Shown in pieces: positions 49,275-61,177 of a stretch of DNA of 64,000 nt. The translations under genes and the position numbers were made by a program. This DNA comes from Paratinospora sagittata. Lineage: Eukaryota > Streptophyta > Magnoliopsida > Ranunculales > Menispermaceae. The stretch is from contig CM069594.1 of the NCBI GenBank assembly GCA_035771175.1, forward strand, positions 45,001,534 to 45,065,533, written 5' to 3'. The notes under the pieces are model-generated. The model did no database searches. It was given only the letters and a program-made list of their open reading frames with translations, and had not been told where the DNA came from. How positions within the stretch are numbered: the stretch's first letter is position 1; the number at the start of each line of letters is the position of its first letter.

Positions 49275-52200
49275 CGAAATGAAATACTATATCGAAGTGA
49301 TTTTGAAGACTTTTTAATTTTCAGAGTTTTAGTGCTGAGATTGATCGAGAAGTTACCCTACACACCAAAGATAAAACTAATGCACTAGACATGAGATACG
49401 TCTTCGTTCTTCGAGCTTGATCTTTGTAGACTTCGACACCTATTGTTTGATGTGTTGTTGATGATTCATTCAAGCTCTTGGAAAAAAAAATACAGGTGAT
49501 GTTTTCTCTTACCGTGAACACTTCACATACTTACAGTTTAAAACAATAGATAGCCTCTGGAAATCTCAGCACAAAAGAGATAAAATGAAAAACTTGCGAA
49601 ATAATGAGGTTATCTTCAACACAGTTTGCAATTTTGATTCAGGTGGAAGGTTGTTTGGACAAATGCAAGAATAACGACTTTCTTCGATTAAACACTTTTT
49701 GGAAAGCTCAGTCTAACTTTCAAAAATCGTGCGTGTTCCATCTTTGAAAATCACAGAATGAGGGTTTTATAAAATTAGCAGTTGCTGGTTAAAGAGGAAG
49801 AGAGTACAAAATGATTCGAAATCAAAACATTGTTTAATCTAAAGTTGTTCTGGGCGTGCGAGACAATGGGAATCATCAAGGTATTAGTAGAGAATATTAC
49901 AATTAAGATAACCAGGCAAAACTATGTAAGGTATAGAAAAGTCGAGCAAGGAGAAGTGGCCACATTTTTCTCTTTAGAAACATCTGATTTTTGTCTCAAA
50001 CGTGGATAGCGTGTTATTGGGTTGTGTATCATGTTCTCTATTGAAAGATAACAGGTCGATATACACAAACCCGAGAGGTCGAGTTTTTCAGACTTTTCGA
50101 TAGCGAGTTATCAAGGCCTGTAGCGCGCTATTGCCCATTTTACTAAAAATGGAAAGATCACGACAACATCTTTATAGCGAGTTATCAAAGGGGATAGCGC
50201 GCTATAGACAATTTTCAAGAAAAACAAATGTTTTATTATACAACCCTATCAGCGGGCTATCAACACTGATAGGGGGCTAGTGCCTATTGGAAAGTTTTTG
50301 CAAATTGCTGAATAGCCTTATTTTTGGAAAATTAATATTTTGACACTCAAGAACCATTCCATTAACTCAAAATATATTGATATAAGATTAAAAACTATTA
50401 AATAATTCGGAACTAATTGAAATTATGATTAAAACCTTTCGGACAACATTTTTTCTCAAAGTGGAATACTATATCGAAGTCATTTTGAAAACTTTTCAAT
50501 TTTCAGAGTTTTAGTGCTGAGATTGATTGAGAAGTTACCCTACACACCAAAGATAAAACTAATGCATTAGACATGAGATACGTCTTCGTTCTTCGGGCTT
50601 GATCTTTGTAGACTTCGACATCTATTGTTTGATGTGTTGTTGATGATTAGTTCAAGCTCTTAGAAAAAAAAATACAGGTGATGTTTTCTCTTGCTGTGAA
50701 CACTTCACATACTTACAGTTTAAAACAATAGATACCCTCTGGGAATCTCAGCACAAAAGGGATAAAATAAAGAACTTGCGAAATAATGAGGTTATTTTCA
50801 AGACAGTTTGCAATTTTCATTCAGGTGGAAGGTTGTTTGGACAAATGCATGAATAACGACTTTCTTCGATTTAAACACTCTTTGGAAAGCTCAGTCTAAC
50901 TTGCAAGAATCGTGCGTGTTCTATCTTTGAAAATCAGAGAACGAGGGTTTTATAAAATTAGCAATTGCAGGTTAAACAGGAAGAGAGTACAAAATGATTT
51001 GAATTCAAAACGTTGTTTAATCTAAAGTTGTTTTGGGTGTGCGAGACAATGGGAATCATCAAGGTGTTAGTAGTGAATATTTCAATTAAGATAACCAGGC
51101 AAAACTGTGTAAGGTATAGAAAAGTCGAGCAAGCAGAAGTGGCCACATTTTTCTCGTTAGAAGTATCTGATTTTTGTCCCAAACGTGGATAGCACGTTAT
51201 TGGGTTGTGTATCATGTTCTCTATTGAAAGATAGCAGGTCGATATGCACAAACCCGAGAGGTCGAGTTTTTCAGACTTTCCGATAGCGAGGTATTAAGGC
51301 CTATAGCGCGCTATTGCCCATTTTACTAAAAATGGAAAGATTACGACAACATCTTTATAGCAAGTTGTCAAAGGGGATAGCGCTGTAAACAATTTTCAAG
51401 AAAACAAATATTTTGTTATACGACCCTATCAGCGGGCTATCAACACTGATAGAGCGCTAGTGCCTGCTGGAAAATTTTTCCAAATTTCTGTATAGCCTTA
51501 TTTTTGAAAAATTAATATTTTGACACTCAAGAACCATTCCATTGACTCAAAATATATTGATATAAGATTAAAAACTATTATATAATTCAAAACTCATTGA
51601 AATTATGATTTAAACCTTTCGGAAAACATTTTTTTCAAAATGGAATACTATATCGAAGTAATTTTGATGACTTTTCAATTTTCAGAGTTTTAGTGCAGAG
51701 AGTGATCGAGAAGTTACCCTACACACCAAAGATAAAACTAATGCATTAGACATGAGATTTTTCTTCGTTCTTCGAGCTTGATCTTTGTAGACTTCGACAC
51801 CTATTGTTTGATGTGTTGTTGATGATTAGTTGAAGCTCTTAGAAAAAATAAATACAGTTGATGTTTTCTCTTACCGAGAACACTTCACATACTTACAGTT
51901 TAAAACAATAGATAGCCTCTGGAAATCTCAGCACAAAAGGGATAAAATGAATAACTTGCGAAATAATGAGGTTATCTTCAACACAGTTTGCAATTTTAAT
52001 TCAGTTCGAAGGTTGTTTGGACAAATGCAAGAATAACGACATTTTTCGATTTAAACAGTCTTTGGAAAGCTTAGTCTAACTTGCAAAAATCGTGCGTCTT
52101 CTATCTTTGAAAATTAGAGAATGAGGGTTTTATAAAATTAGTAGTTGCAGGTTAAACAGGAAGAGAGTACAAAATGATTTGAATTCAAAACGTTGTTTAA

Positions 52201-52462
52201 TCTAAAGTTATTTTGGGTGTGCGAGACAATGGGAATCATCAAGGTGTTAGTAGTGAATATTTCAAATAAGATAACCAGGCAAAACTGTGTAAGGTATAGA
52301 AAAGTCGAGCAAGGAGAAGTTGCCACATTTTTCATGTTAGAAATATCTGATTTTTGTCTCAAACGTGGATAGAGTGTTATTGGGTTATGTATCATGTTCT
52401 CTATTGAAAGATAGCAGGTCGATATACACAAACCCGAGAGGTCGAGTTTTTCAGACTTTTCG

Positions 52463-52637
52463 ATAGCGAGTTATCAAGGCCTATAGCGCGCTATTGCCCA
52501 TTTTACTAAAAATGGAAAGATCACAACAACATCTTTATAGCGAGTTATCAAAGGGGATAGCGCGCTATAGACAATTTTCAAGAAAAACAAATGTTTTATT
52601 ATACAACCCTATCAGCGGGCTTTCAACACTGATAGGG
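52463..52637. repeat. Dyad-motif cluster of the satellite (unit 15 as example)
   Basis: In 175 bp: ATAGCGAGTTAT (52463), ATAGCGCGCTAT (52483), ATAGCGAGTTAT (52537), ATAGCGCGCTAT (52557), then the inverted pair CCCTATCAG (52607-52615) / CTGATAGGG (52629-52637). ATAGCGCGCTAT is a perfect 12-bp palindrome. A further relative lies upstream near 52370. The same order is found in the other units with small changes. Confidence 0.85.
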
Positions 52638-55600
52638 GGCTAGTGCCTATTGAAAATTTTTTGCAAATTGCTGAATAGCCTTATTTTGGGAAAATTAATA
52701 TTTTGACACTCAAGAACCATTCCATTGACTCAAAATATATTGATATAAGATTAAAAACTATTAAATAATTCAAAACTAATTGAAATTATGATTAAAACCT
52801 TTCGAAAATCATTTTTTTCAAAATGGAATACTATATCGAAGTGATTTTAAGAATTTTCAATTTTTAGAGTTTTAGTGCTGAGATTGATCGAGAAGTTACC
52901 CTACACACCAAAGATAAAACTAATGCACTAGACATTTGATACGTCTTCGTTCTTCGAGTTTGATCTTTGTAGACTTCAATCTCTATTGTTTGATGTGTTT
53001 TTGATGATTAGTTCTAGCTCTTAGAAAAAAACAACACAGGTGATGTTTTCCCTTACCGAGAGCACTTCACATACTTACAGTTTAAAACAATAGATAGCCT
53101 CTGGAAATCTTAGCACAAAAGGGATAAAATGAAGAACTTGCGAAATAATGAGGTTATCTTCAAGACAGTTTGCAATTTTGATTCAGGTGGAAGGTTGTTT
53201 GGAAAAATGCAAGAATAACGACTTTTTTCGATTTAAACACTCTTTGGAAAGCTCAGTCTAACTTTCAAAAATCGTGCGTGTTCTAGCTTTGAAAATCAGA
53301 GAATGAGGGTTTTATAAAATTAGCAGTTGCAGGTTAAAAAGAAAAAGAGTACCAAATGATTTTAATTCAAAACGTTGTTTAATATAAAGTTGTTTTGGGC
53401 GTGCGAGGCAATGGGAATCATCAAGGTGTTAGTAGATAATATTTCAATTAAGATAACCAGGCAAAACTGTGTAAGGTATAGAAAAGTCGTGCAAGGAGAA
53501 GTGGCCACATTTTTCTCGTTAGAAATAAATGATTTTTGTCCTAAACGTGGATAGCGTGTTATTGGGTTGTGTATCATGTTCTCTACTGAAAGATAGCAGG
53601 TCGATATGCACAAACCCGAGAGCTCGAGTTTTTCAGACTTTCCGATAGCGAGTTATCAAGGCCTATAGCGCGCTATTGCCCATTTTACTAAAAATGGAAA
53701 GATCACGACAACATCCTTATAGCGAGTTATCAAAGGGGATTGCGCGCTATATACAATTTTGAAGAAAAACAAATGTTTTATTATAAAACCCTATCAGCGG
53801 GCTATCAACACTGATTGGGCGCTAGTGCCTGCTGGAAAATTTTTGCAAATTTCTGAATTGCGTTATTTTTGAAAAATTAATATTTTGACACTCAAGATCC
53901 ATTCCATTGACTCAAAATATATTGATATAAGATTAAAAACTATTAGATAATTCAAAACTCATTGAAATTATGATTAAAACCTTTCGGAAAACATTTTTTT
54001 CAAAATGGAATACTATATTGAAGTAATTTTGATGACTTTTCAATTTTCAGAGTTTTAGTGCTGATAGTGATCGAGAAGTTACCCTACACACCAAAGATAA
54101 AACTAATGCATTAGACATGAGATTTGTCTTCGTTCTTCGAGCTTGATCTTTGTAGACTTCGACACCTATTGTTTGATGTGTTGTTGATGATTAGTTGATG
54201 CTCTTAGAAAAAATAAATACAGGTGATGTTTTCTCTTACCGAGAACACTTCACATACTTACAGTTTAAAACAATAGATAGCCTCTGGAAATCTCAGCACA
54301 AAAGGGATAAAATGAAGAACTTGCGAAATAATGAGGTTATCTTCAACACAGTTTGCAATTTTTATTCAGTTCGAAGGTTGTTTGGACAAATGCAAGAATA
54401 ACGACATTCTTCGATTTAAACAGTCTTTGGAAAACTCAGTCTAACTTGCAAAAATCGTGCGTGTTCTGTCTTTGAAAATCAGAGAATGAGGGTTTTATAA
54501 AATTAGCAGTTGCAGGTTAAACAGGAAGACAGTACAAAATGATTTGAATTCAAAACGTTGTTTAATCTAAAGTTATTTTGGGCGTGCGAGACAATGGGAA
54601 TCATTAAGGTGGTAGTAGAGAATATTTCAATTAAGATAACCAGGCAAAACTGTGTAAGGTATAGAAAAGTCGAGCAAGGAGAAGCGGCCACACTTTTCTC
54701 GTTAGAAATATCTGGTTTTTGTCTCAAACGTGGATAGCGTGTTATTGGGTGGTGTATCATGTTCTCTATTGAAAGATAGCAGGTCGGTATACACAAACCC
54801 GAGTGCTCGAGTTTTTCAGACTTTCCGATAGCGAGTTATCAAGGCCTATAGCCCGCTGTTGCCCATTTTACTAAAAATGGAAAGATCACGACAACATGTT
54901 TATATCGAGTTATCAAGAGGGATAGCGAGCTACAGACAATTTTTTAAGAAAAACAAATGTTTTGTTATACAACCCTATCAGCGGGCTATCAACACTGATA
55001 GGGCGCTAGTGCCTACTAGAAAATTTTTCCAAATTGCTGAATAGCCTTAGTTTTGGAAAATTAATATTTTGACACTTAAGAACCATTCCATCGACTCAAA
55101 ATATATTGATATAAAATTAAAAACTATTAAATAATTCAAAACTCATTGAAATTATGATTAAAACCTTTCGAAAATCATTTTTTTCAAAATGGAATACTAT
55201 ATCGAAGTGATTTTAAGAATTTTCAATTTTTAGAGTTTTAGTGCTGAGATTGATCGAGAAGTTACCCAACATACCAAAGAGAAAACTAATGCATTAGACA
55301 AGAGATACGTCTTCGTTCTTCGAGGTCGATCTTTGTAGACTTCGATCTCTATTGTTTGATGTGTTGTTGATGATTAGTTCAAGCTCTTAGAAAAAAACAG
55401 TACAGGTGATGTTTTCCCTTACCGAGAACACTTCACATACTTACAGTTTAAAACAATAGATAGCCTCTGGAAATCTCAGCACAAAAGGGATAAAATGAAA
55501 AACTTGCTAAATAATGAGGTTATCTTCAAGACAGTTTGCAATTTTGATTCAGGTGGAAGGTTGTTTGGAAAAATGCAGGAATAACGACTTTCTTCGATTT

Positions 55601-58600
55601 AAACACTCTTTGGAAAGCTCAGTCTAACTTTCAAAAATCGTGCGTGTTCTAGCTTTGAAAATCAGAGAATGAGGGTTTTATAAAATTAGCAGTTGCAGGT
55701 TAAAAAGGAAGAGAGTACCAAATGATTTTAATTCAAAACGTTGTTTAATCTAATGTTGTTTTGGGCGTGCGAGGCAATGGGAATCATCAAGGTGTTAGTA
55801 GAGAATATTTCAATTAAGATAACCAGGCAAAACTGTGTAAGGTATAGAAAAGTCGTGCAAGGAGAAGTGGCCACATTTTTCTCATTAGAAATATATGATT
55901 TTTGTCTCAAACGTGGATAGCGTGTTATTGGGTTGTGTATCATGTTCTCTATTGAAAGATAGCAGGTCGATATGCACAAACCCGAGAGCTCGAGTTTTTC
56001 AGACTTTCCGATAGCGAGTTATCAAGGCCTATAGCGCGCTATTGCCCATTTTACTAAAAATGGAAAGATCACGACAACATCTTTATAGTGAGTTATCAAA
56101 GGGGATTGCGCGCTATAGACAATTTTGAAGAAAAACAAATGTTTTATTATAAAACCCTATCAACGGGCTATCAACACTAATAGGTCGCTAGTGCCTGCTG
56201 GAAAATTTTTGCAAATTTCTGAATAGCGTTATTTTTAAAAAATTATTATTTTGACACTCAAGAACCATTCCATTGACTCAAAATATATTGATATAAGATT
56301 AAATACTATTAGATAATTCAAAACTCATTGAAATTATGATTAAAACCTTTCGGAAAACATTTTTTTCAAAATGGAATACTATATCGAAGTAATTTTGATG
56401 ACTTTTCAATTATCAGAGTTTTAGTGCTGATAGTGATCGAGAAGTTACCCTACACACCAAAGATAAAACTAATGCATTAGACATGAGATTTGTCTTCGTT
56501 TGTCGAGCTTGATCTTTGTAGACTTCGACACCTATTGTTTGATGTGTTGTTGATGATTAGTTGAAGCTCTTAGAAAAAATAAATACAGGTGATGTTTTCC
56601 CTTACCGAGAACACTTCACATACTTACAGTTTAAAACAATAGATAGCCTCTGGAAATCTCAGCACAAAAGGGATAAAATGAAAAACTTGCTAAATAATGA
56701 GGTTATCTTCAAGACAGTTTGCAATTTTGATTCAGGTGGAAGGTTGTTTGGAAAAATGCAAGAATAACGACTTTCTTCGATTTAAACACTCTTTGGAAAG
56801 CTCAGTCTAACTTTCAAAAATCGTGCGTGTTCTAGCTTTGAAAATCAGAGAATGAGGGTTTTATAAAATTAGCAGTTGCAGGTTAAAAAGGAAGAGAGTA
56901 CCAAATGATTTTAATTCAAAACGTTGTTTAATCTAATGTTGTTTTGGGCGTGCGAGGCAATGGGAATCATCAAGGTGTTAGTAGAGAATATTTCAATTAA
57001 GATAACCAGGCAAAACTGTGTAAGGTATAGAAAAGTCGTGCAAGGAGAAGTGGCCACATTTTTCTCATTAGAAATATATGATTTTTGTCTCAAACGTGGA
57101 TAGCGTGTTATTGGGTTGTGTATCATGTTCTCTATTGAAAGATAGCAGGTCGATATGCACAAACCCGAGAGCTCGAGTTTTTCAGACTTTCCGATAGCGA
57201 GTTATCAAGGCCTATAGCGCGCTATTGCCCATTTTACTAAAAATGGAAAGATCACGACAACATCTTTATAGCGAGTTATCAAAGGGGATTGCGCGCTCTA
57301 AACAATTTTGAAGAAAAACAAATGTTTTATTATACAACCCTATCAGCGGGCTATCAACACTGATAGGGCACTAGTGCCTGCTGGAAAATTTTTGCAAATT
57401 TCTGAATAGCGTTATTTTTAAAAAATTAATATTTTGACACTCAAGAACCATTCCATTGACTCAAAATATATTGATATAAGATTAAAAACTATTAGATAAT
57501 TCAAAACTCATTGAAATTATGATTAAAACCTTTCGGAAATCATTTTTTTCAAAATGGAATACTATATCGAAGTAATTTTGAAGACCTTTCAATTTTTAGA
57601 TTTTAGTGCTGAGAGTGATCGAGAAGTTACCCTACACACCAAACATAAAAGTAATGCATTAGACATGGGATACATCTTCATTCTTCGAGCTTGATCTTCG
57701 TAGACTTCGACACCTATTGTTTGATGTGTTGTTGATGATTCGTTCAAGCTCTTAGAAAAAAAAAATATAGGTGATGTTTTCTCTTACCGTGAACACTTCA
57801 CATACTTAAAGTTTAAAGCAATAGATAGCCTCTGGAAATCTCAGCACAAAAGGGATAAAATGAAGAACTTGCGAAATAATGAGGTTATCTTCAAGACAGT
57901 TTGCAATTTTTAATTCAGGTGGAAGGTTGTTTGGAAAAATGCAAGAATAACGACTTTCTTCGATTTAAACACTCTTTGGAAAGCTCAGTCTAACTTGCAA
58001 AAATCGTGCGTGTTCTATCTTTGAAAATCAGAGAATAATGGTTTTATAAAATTAGCAATTGCAGGTTAAAGAGCAAAAGAGTACAAAATGATTTGAATTC
58101 AAAACATTGTTTAATCTAAAGTTGTTTTGGGCGTGCGAGACAATGGGAATCATCAAGGTGTTAGTAGAGAATATTTCAATTAAGATAACCAGGCAAAACT
58201 GTGTAAGGTATAGAAAAGTCGAGGAAGCAGAAGAGGCCACACTTTTCTCGTTAGAAATATCTGGTTTTTGTCTCAAACGTGGATAGCGTGTTATTGGGTT
58301 GTGTATCATGTTCTCTATTGAGAGATAGCAGGTCGCTATACACAAACCCGAGTGCTCGAGTTTTTCAGACTTTCCGATAGCGAGTTATCAAGGCCTATAG
58401 CCCGCTATTGCCCATTTTACTAAAAATGGAAAGATCACGACAACGTGTTTATATCGAGTTATCAAGAGGGATAGCGAGCTACAGACAATTTTTTAAGAAA
58501 AACAAATGTTTTGTTATACAACCCTATCAGCTGGCTATCAACACTGATAGGGCGCTAGTGCCTGCTGGAAAATTTTTGCAAATTGCTGAATAGCCTTATT

Positions 58601-59627
58601 TTTGAAAAATTAATATTTTGACACTTAAGAACCATTCCATTGACTCAATATATATTGATATAAGATTAAAAACTATAAAATAATTCAAAACTCATTGAAA
58701 ACATTCAGTCCCATATTACTAATTAATTAACCCACCCCTACTACTTGCACTATATCACGAACTCGCAATTTTATTCTCTTAAGTACCTGCATAAAAAAAA
58801 TGGGGTGAGCTTGAAAGCCCAGTGGGACATCTAAAACAATTCACAATATTTTATTGTGATACATATACAAGAACATTACAAACAAGTTTCACACATTAAT
58901 CGTTGCAACATTAGATTGTTTGAGTCGATAATTTCATCACGTTCCAAATCACGTACCGTTAGAAAACCAAACTCAGGGTGGCACAGCCCAAAAATAAAAA
59001 TTGGAACATTGGCGATATTCCTTAGAATAACTGCCCCATATGTGTGATTTTTATCTTAATTGTGTTCTTTAGTGATGTCATGTCATACATACGGTATAAG
59101 CACGATATTGTGTGCATTCATAAAACACCTTCAACTCCACTGCACATGGCATTATATTACAAAATCAATTATAATAGTGTTCACGTATTTACCATTCCCA
59201 ATATTCCAAATCATGCATTTCATTATCAGACATTATAATTTATAAATGAACTCAACTACTACATGAATTTCATGCATCTAATTATTATTTGATCAGAATA
59301 AAAATCATGTTAACACACATATCGTCATGGTTAAACAATCACAACATTGCACACATATAATCAAGTACAACAGGCACGCATAAGCAATCTAATAATACTA
59401 TGGACCTAATTAATTTAACATTCCTATCTATATATCAAATAAAATATTATGAAGGCCTAGAATCATTCCCACCTGAATCGCTAATTTCCAAATCACGTAA
59501 ATTCCTCGTCACGCGTAGTACTCAACCTGTACACGTATATTACGTTTGTTAATATAATTACTCAATTATGAGTGTAGAGATATAGACATATACATGTATA
59601 TATATAGTGGTTGGATGTTTAAACTAA

Positions 59628-59631
<4 letters not shown>

Positions 59632-59667
<36 letters not shown>
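59632..59667. repeat. (AT)n microsatellite
   Basis: TA dinucleotide run in the LTR; a second one lies at 60088-60119. The area 59680-60060 between them repeats a loose 'cattttggttgctaaaaaaa' theme several times. Confidence 0.9.
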
Positions 59668-59669
<2 letters not shown>

Positions 59670-60081
59670 CATGACATTTTGGTTGCTAAAAAAAATTAAT
59701 AACACTTGGTTAAAAAAAAATGTATGATACATGTAAATATATTATATAACATCTTGATTGCTAAAAAAAAATAATAATACTTGATTTGTAATGTTTTTTA
59801 AAAAAATAATAACACTTGGTAAAAAAAAAAATATGTATGATACATATAAATATATTATATAATATCTTGATTGCTAAAAAAATAAATAATTGAGTTGCAA
59901 TGGTTAAACATAATATATAACATTTTGGTTGCTTAAAAATTAATAATACTTGAATTGCAATGTTAAAAAAAAAAAATAATGTATTGTATGTATGATATAT
60001 ATGTATATACATATAAATATATTATACAATATTTTGGTTGCTTAAAAAAATAATATACACTTGTATGTGTGATATTGTTTG

Positions 60082-60123
<42 letters not shown>

Positions 60124-60181
60124 CAACATTTTAGTTGCTCAATAATAATGAATATATATTACATAACATTTTTAGTTGTGT

Positions 60182-60640
60182 AAAAGAAAAGAAAAAAAAA
60201 TGAAAAAGAAAATAAAATAAAAAAAGCAAATCAGTTGTAGGAAAGAAGAGAAAAGAAAAAGAAAAAAGAAAAAAGAAAACATAAAAAAAAAAACAAATGG
60301 GTTGCAGGCGGAAGGGAAGAAAAACAGGGGAGGAAAAGAGAAGAAGAGAAGGAGAAGAGGAAGAAGAAGAAGAAGGAGAAGAAGAGAGTGAGGGCGAGAT
60401 GCAGAGATCGAGAGTGAGAGACCGTGAGCAAGAGATCGAGAGCGAGAGATCGGCGAAGAGAAGACAGAGTGCGGCAAGATCAGCGGCGTAGAAGAGGGCG
60501 GCGGCGACGGCGACGGCGAGATGACATCGGTGGCGGAGTTGCAGCGGCAAGGAAGGGAGAGAAGAAGGAGAGCGGCGGCGGCGGTGTGCGCTGGAAGAAA
60601 GGAAGAGAGAAGAGAAGAGGGTTTCAAAGCTTGTGCGTTG
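60182..60640. repeat. Strand-asymmetric purine-rich tract
   Basis: The plus strand is almost all A and G from 60182 to about 60440, then GA/GGC-rich to 60640. It is followed at 60680-60765 by GC-rich near-repeats of 'cggcgagat' and 'gacatgtcggcg'. Sense-strand transcripts of the element would be pyrimidine-rich here. Confidence 0.8.
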
Positions 60641-61074
60641 TTTTCGGCGATTGGGTTTAAAGGGTGAGAACGAAAGATTTTTGGCGAGATCTCGGCAAGG
60701 TTCCGGTGACATGTCGGCGAGATCTCGGCGAGATTCCCGGCGACATGTCGGCGGGATTCCCGGATCTTGTTTGACATCTCTTTTTCATGTTAACGCGATG
60801 TGTGATGGTTTGGTTTGCTTGAATCTTGAAATGGTGGTTTGTAGAGATTTGTATGGAATGCAATGTATGCGGTGGTTTTTTTTTTTTTTTTTTTGGATGA
60901 TAGATTGGTAGTATTTTGGATTTTTTTTTTCTGATTCTTGTTCTTCTTTGCGAGACATTTGTAGTGGTGTAGGTGTTTCTTTTTTTTTTTCTTTTTTTTT
61001 TTTTTTTGGTTTGTTCTTCTGGTCTTCTTTCATCCTCTGTCTCAATTTTTCTTGTGAAATTTCTGGGTATTACA

Positions 61075-61105
61075 ATCTTCCTGGCTTAAAAGAAATTTCG
61101 TCCCG
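61075..61105 (-). other. Polypurine tract of Tekay-2
   Basis: On the minus strand, 'cgggacgaaatttctttt' then 'aagccaggaagat' ends directly at the LTR start. This is the layout usual for Tekay/Del elements. Confidence 0.75.
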
Positions 61106-61177
61106 AAATTAAAGTAAAAGGTTACTTACTTGATGATGTTCAACTCTTTCCACTGTTGACCAGTTGTATCTCGAAAC

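Larger units (their letters stand above)
35132..58700. repeat. Satellite array: 20 head-to-tail units of about 1180 bp
   Basis: Units were counted from the recurring 'caaaatggaatactatatcg'. They begin at 35133, 36291, 37470, 38648, 39830, 41011, 42191, 43372, 44554, 45734, 46914, 48094, 49275, 50457, 51636, 52819, 54001, 55185, 56367 and 57550. Lengths are 1158-1184 bp, mostly 1179-1183; the last unit is cut at about 58700. All are in one orientation. No known gene or mobile-element domain is seen in the unit. Each has a cluster of dyad motifs, a minus-strand open frame and a shorter plus-strand open frame. The array starts at B-element-adjacent DNA and ends at a Tekay-like LTR. Confidence 0.97.
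58696..61074 (-). mobile_element. 3' LTR of Tekay-2 (about 2.38 kb)
   Basis: On the minus strand it starts TGTAATACCC at 61074, right after the polypurine tract. The left end is inferred from the break with the satellite. 'cactgggctttcaagctcac' reads on the minus strand at about 58806-58826. It contains several (AT)n and poly-A/T tracts. The open frames of about 190-200 codons at 60131-60777 are low-complexity translations of a GA/CT-rich tract and are not supported. Confidence 0.75.

Noticed and set aside
35132..58700. CRISPR-like or gene-cluster reading of the regular repeats
   Set aside because: The units are 1.18 kb, contiguous and without short repeat/spacer structure or cas genes. The context is plant retrotransposons.
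35132..58700. Ribosomal DNA intergenic spacer
   Set aside because: No rRNA gene sequence is seen at either edge or within the unit.
60131..60777. Minus-strand open frames of 193 and 201 codons and overlapping plus-strand frames
   Set aside because: They are Ser/Leu/Phe- or Arg/Glu-rich translations of a low-complexity GA/CT tract inside an LTR, open in several frames at once.
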